A stretch of DNA of 64,000 nucleotides from Semisulcospira habei (taxonomy: Eukaryota; Mollusca; Gastropoda; Semisulcospiridae). Below are positions 63,815-64,000 of the stretch, in pieces. The DNA is taken from contig BTPG01000003.1 of assembly GCA_036245525.1 (NCBI GenBank), positions 141,997,005 through 142,061,004 on the forward strand. Direction: 5' to 3'. The stretch's first letter is position 1, and each line of letters starts with the position of its first letter. The position numbers were made by a program, and so were the translations under genes. The notes beneath the pieces are model-generated. The model saw only the letters and a list, made by a program, of their open reading frames with translations, was not told the origin of the DNA and searched no databases.

Positions 63815-64000
63815 CCCACCCGGGTCTGCCCTGGGGGACTTGGGTGGGGTTAGGTATTTTTTAGTTCCCAGGGTCACCCTGGTCAGCCCCACAGGGTGGG
63901 TTTTTCTCTCTATTCTGGGGCATGTGTTTCTGTCTACCCTTTGTACATTCACCTGTATTTGCCTTTTTTAAAACTCTCCCTACTGTCTGCGCCGCCTGTA
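63815..64000 (+). mobile_element. SINE, family S1, copy 4 (truncated by window end)
   Basis: Begins ccccacccgggtctgccctg and matches 26854-27040 almost base for base to the last base of the window (aaaactctccctactgtctg then cgccgcctgta). It sits inside LINE ORF2. The target duplication cannot be read, because the right flank is outside. Confidence 0.9.

Overview
The window is invertebrate animal nuclear DNA, most likely from a mollusc. That placement is an inference from the mix of mobile elements (DIRS-like, Ty3/gypsy, RTE, CR1/L2-like and Nimbus/Jockey-like LINEs, several SINEs, many fold-back elements) and from short exons in long repeat-filled introns. I see no bacterial genes, rRNA genes or CRISPR arrays. 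The only clear host gene is a plus-strand transketolase (tkt). Ten coding exons lie between 11573 and 54328 and together encode about 571 residues. The first codes for the N-terminus and the tenth ends at the VEDHYLEG motif. The last exon or exons (about 55-60 residues expected) lie beyond the window or were not recognised.

Layout. 1-1701: non-coding, repeat-rich. 1702-10861: a complete minus-strand Ty3/gypsy LTR retrotransposon (near-identical 1.1-kb LTRs, 4-bp target duplication, gag, pol and a broken env-like region) about 0.7 kb upstream of the tkt start codon. 11573-25639: tkt exons 1-6, with introns holding SINEs, a LINE remnant, a 3-copy tandem repeat and fold-back elements. 25640-50013: the 24.4-kb intron 6, almost filled by nested transposons. 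50014-54328: tkt exons 7-10. 54329-64000: LINE and MITE pieces, a short minus-strand ORF resembling the zinc-binding N-terminal region of RAG1, an RTE LINE with a 13-bp target duplication, and a Nimbus/Jockey-like LINE whose ORF2 is cut by a SINE at the window edge.

The nest in intron 6 is the most informative part. DIRS-like element A (25919-48590) carries inverted terminal repeats, an ORF1, RT/RNase H, a tyrosine recombinase and an internal complementary region. A SINE, a 2.5-kb TIR element and a 557-bp TIR element have inserted into A, each with a clear target duplication. A LINE inserted into A's RT gene. DIRS element B (29742-41996) inserted into that LINE. DIRS element C (35490-41697) inserted into the internal complementary region of B. 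Removing A, B or C rejoins the host sequence at the same junction, TTT|TTC, and for B the join restores the LINE reading frame. The right-hand segment of C is inverted between short inverted repeats. Together these features describe how the recombinase of this family uses circle-junction and target sequence.
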